From NCBI GenBank assembly GCA_030146875.1, contig JASLAX010000212.1, positions 1-14,905 on the forward strand: 14,905 nt of DNA. Direction: 5' to 3'. The stretch is from Longimicrobiaceae bacterium. Lineage in GTDB: Bacteria > Gemmatimonadota > Gemmatimonadetes > Longimicrobiales > Longimicrobiaceae. The position numbers and the translations under genes were made by a program. Shown here one piece after another: positions 14,286-14,905 of the stretch. The notes below the pieces were generated by a model. That model searched no databases. It was not told where the DNA came from and worked only from the letters and a program-made list of their open reading frames with translations. Position 1 is the first letter of the stretch. Each line of letters starts with the position of its first letter.

Positions 14286-14905
14286 TCACGGCGCGGGCAT
14301 CCCCAGGACGACCTCGGCCAGCATCCGCTGCATCCGCGCGATCTCGGTGACCTGGTCCACGTTCACGTCGGACGCGAACTTGAACACCGTCTCCTCCTCG
14401 CCGGCGCCCGGGTTGCGGAACAGCTCCGCGACCATGTCCACGGCGCCGCGGTGGTGCTGGATCATGTAGGTCAGGAAGAGCCGGTCGAACTCGGTCCCCC
14501 TGGCCCGGTCGAGCTGGGCGAGCTGCTCGGCGGTGAGCATGCCGGGCATGTGGGCGTGGTGCCCGTCGGCGGCGTGCGCCGCCGTGGGCCGCACCTCGGG
14601 CACGGGCTGGCCGCGGTCGCGCAGCCACTGCCGCATGGTGGCGATCTCGTCCTGCTGCGCGTTCACCACGCGGTCGGCCAGCCGGCGCACGGCGGGGCTG
14701 GCGCCATGGGTCGGGGCCAGCACGGCCATCTCGATGGCCTGCGCGTGGTGCCCGATCATCATGGACATGAAGCGGACGTCCGCGGCCGTGTGGCGCGCGG
14801 TGTCGGGCCCGGCGGCGACGGACCCGGACCCGTGGTGGTGGTGCGCGTGGCCGCCCGCCGCCGGCGCCGCGGCGGGCGCCGGTGCCGCGTCCGCGGCACC
14901 GGCGC
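14286..14905 (-). CDS. DUF305 (CopM-like) protein, 5' end cut by the window
   Basis: About 205 residues are visible. The frame is open up to the window edge, so the start and presumed signal peptide lie outside. The visible N-terminal part is an Ala/Pro-rich linker with a His cluster (GGHAHHHHGSGS). DUF305 repeats follow: HTAADVRFMSMMIGHHAQAI near the first helix pair, and FDRLFLTYMIQHHRGAVDMV in the second half, each with the Met-x-x-His-His motif. Between them lies a His-rich linker (AAHAADGHHAHMPG). In the cyanobacterium Synechocystis the DUF305 protein CopM binds copper in the periplasm, so a periplasmic metal-related role is plausible but not shown here. It is upstream of, and probably co-transcribed with, the LVIVD propeller gene. 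Confidence 0.85.
   Translation of the reverse strand, partial: AGAADAAPAPAAAPAAGGHAHHHHGSGSVAAGPDTARHTAADVRFMSMMIGHHAQAIEMAVLAPTHGASPAVRRLADRVVNAQQDEIATMRQWLRDRGQPVPEVRPTAAHAADGHHAHMPGMLTAEQLAQLDRARGTEFDRLFLTYMIQHHRGAVDMVAELFRNPGAGEEETVFKFASDVNVDQVTEIARMQRMLAEVVLGMPAP

Noticed and set aside
1..14905. A defence island, secondary-metabolite cluster or phage region
   Set aside because: Apart from one SUKH gene, no nuclease, helicase, restriction, CRISPR, polyketide/NRPS or phage structural gene is found.

Overview
The window is about 15 kb of very GC-rich bacterial DNA. Codon third positions are almost all G or C, and genes are tightly packed. I see no tRNA, rRNA, CRISPR array, insertion sequence or phage gene. 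The gene content is a PH-domain protein, many small lipoproteins, GNAT acetyltransferases, DUF1579, an LVIVD propeller paired with DUF305, and a signal-peptide-less M23 peptidase. Together with the base composition this suggests a Gemmatimonadota chromosome, perhaps Longimicrobium-like. That assignment is inferred from style and family content, not proven.

Layout. From 305 to about 12200 every intact gene reads on the + strand. The first block (305-3438) holds a PH-domain/coiled-coil protein, a 64-aa helical protein, a SUKH (SMI1/KNR4) protein, a BtpA-family TIM barrel, a 53-aa zinc-ribbon/membrane protein and a three-helix membrane protein. A strong intrinsic terminator closes it at 3488-3517. 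The second block (3614-7296) holds a Cys-rich lipoprotein with a TSP3-like calcium motif, an L-lactate/2-hydroxyacid dehydrogenase with an unusual specificity residue, a family-16 type methyltransferase and a DUF1579 protein. A second clear terminator ends it at 7333-7374. The third block (7393-9453) holds a Leu-rich mini-lipoprotein, an AAC(6')-like aminoglycoside acetyltransferase relative, another lipoprotein and a second GNAT enzyme. The fourth block (9562-12201) holds a 59-aa helical protein, a six-helix membrane protein, an M23-type metallopeptidase, an antisense remnant of a SAM methyltransferase, a 47-aa protein and a SnoaL-like lipoprotein broken by an apparent one-base deletion.

A perfect 20-bp hairpin (12224-12267) separates these from a convergent minus-strand pair. 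That pair is a DUF305 protein, cut by the window edge, followed by a 648-aa secreted LVIVD-repeat beta-propeller.

The window reads mostly as ordinary accessory and housekeeping chromosome, not as one dedicated system. The points most worth a second look are the DUF305-LVIVD exported pair with its row of histidines, the dehydrogenase with Gly at the Gln102/Arg102 position, the chromosomal AAC(6') relative, the methyltransferase remnant and the frameshifted SnoaL gene.
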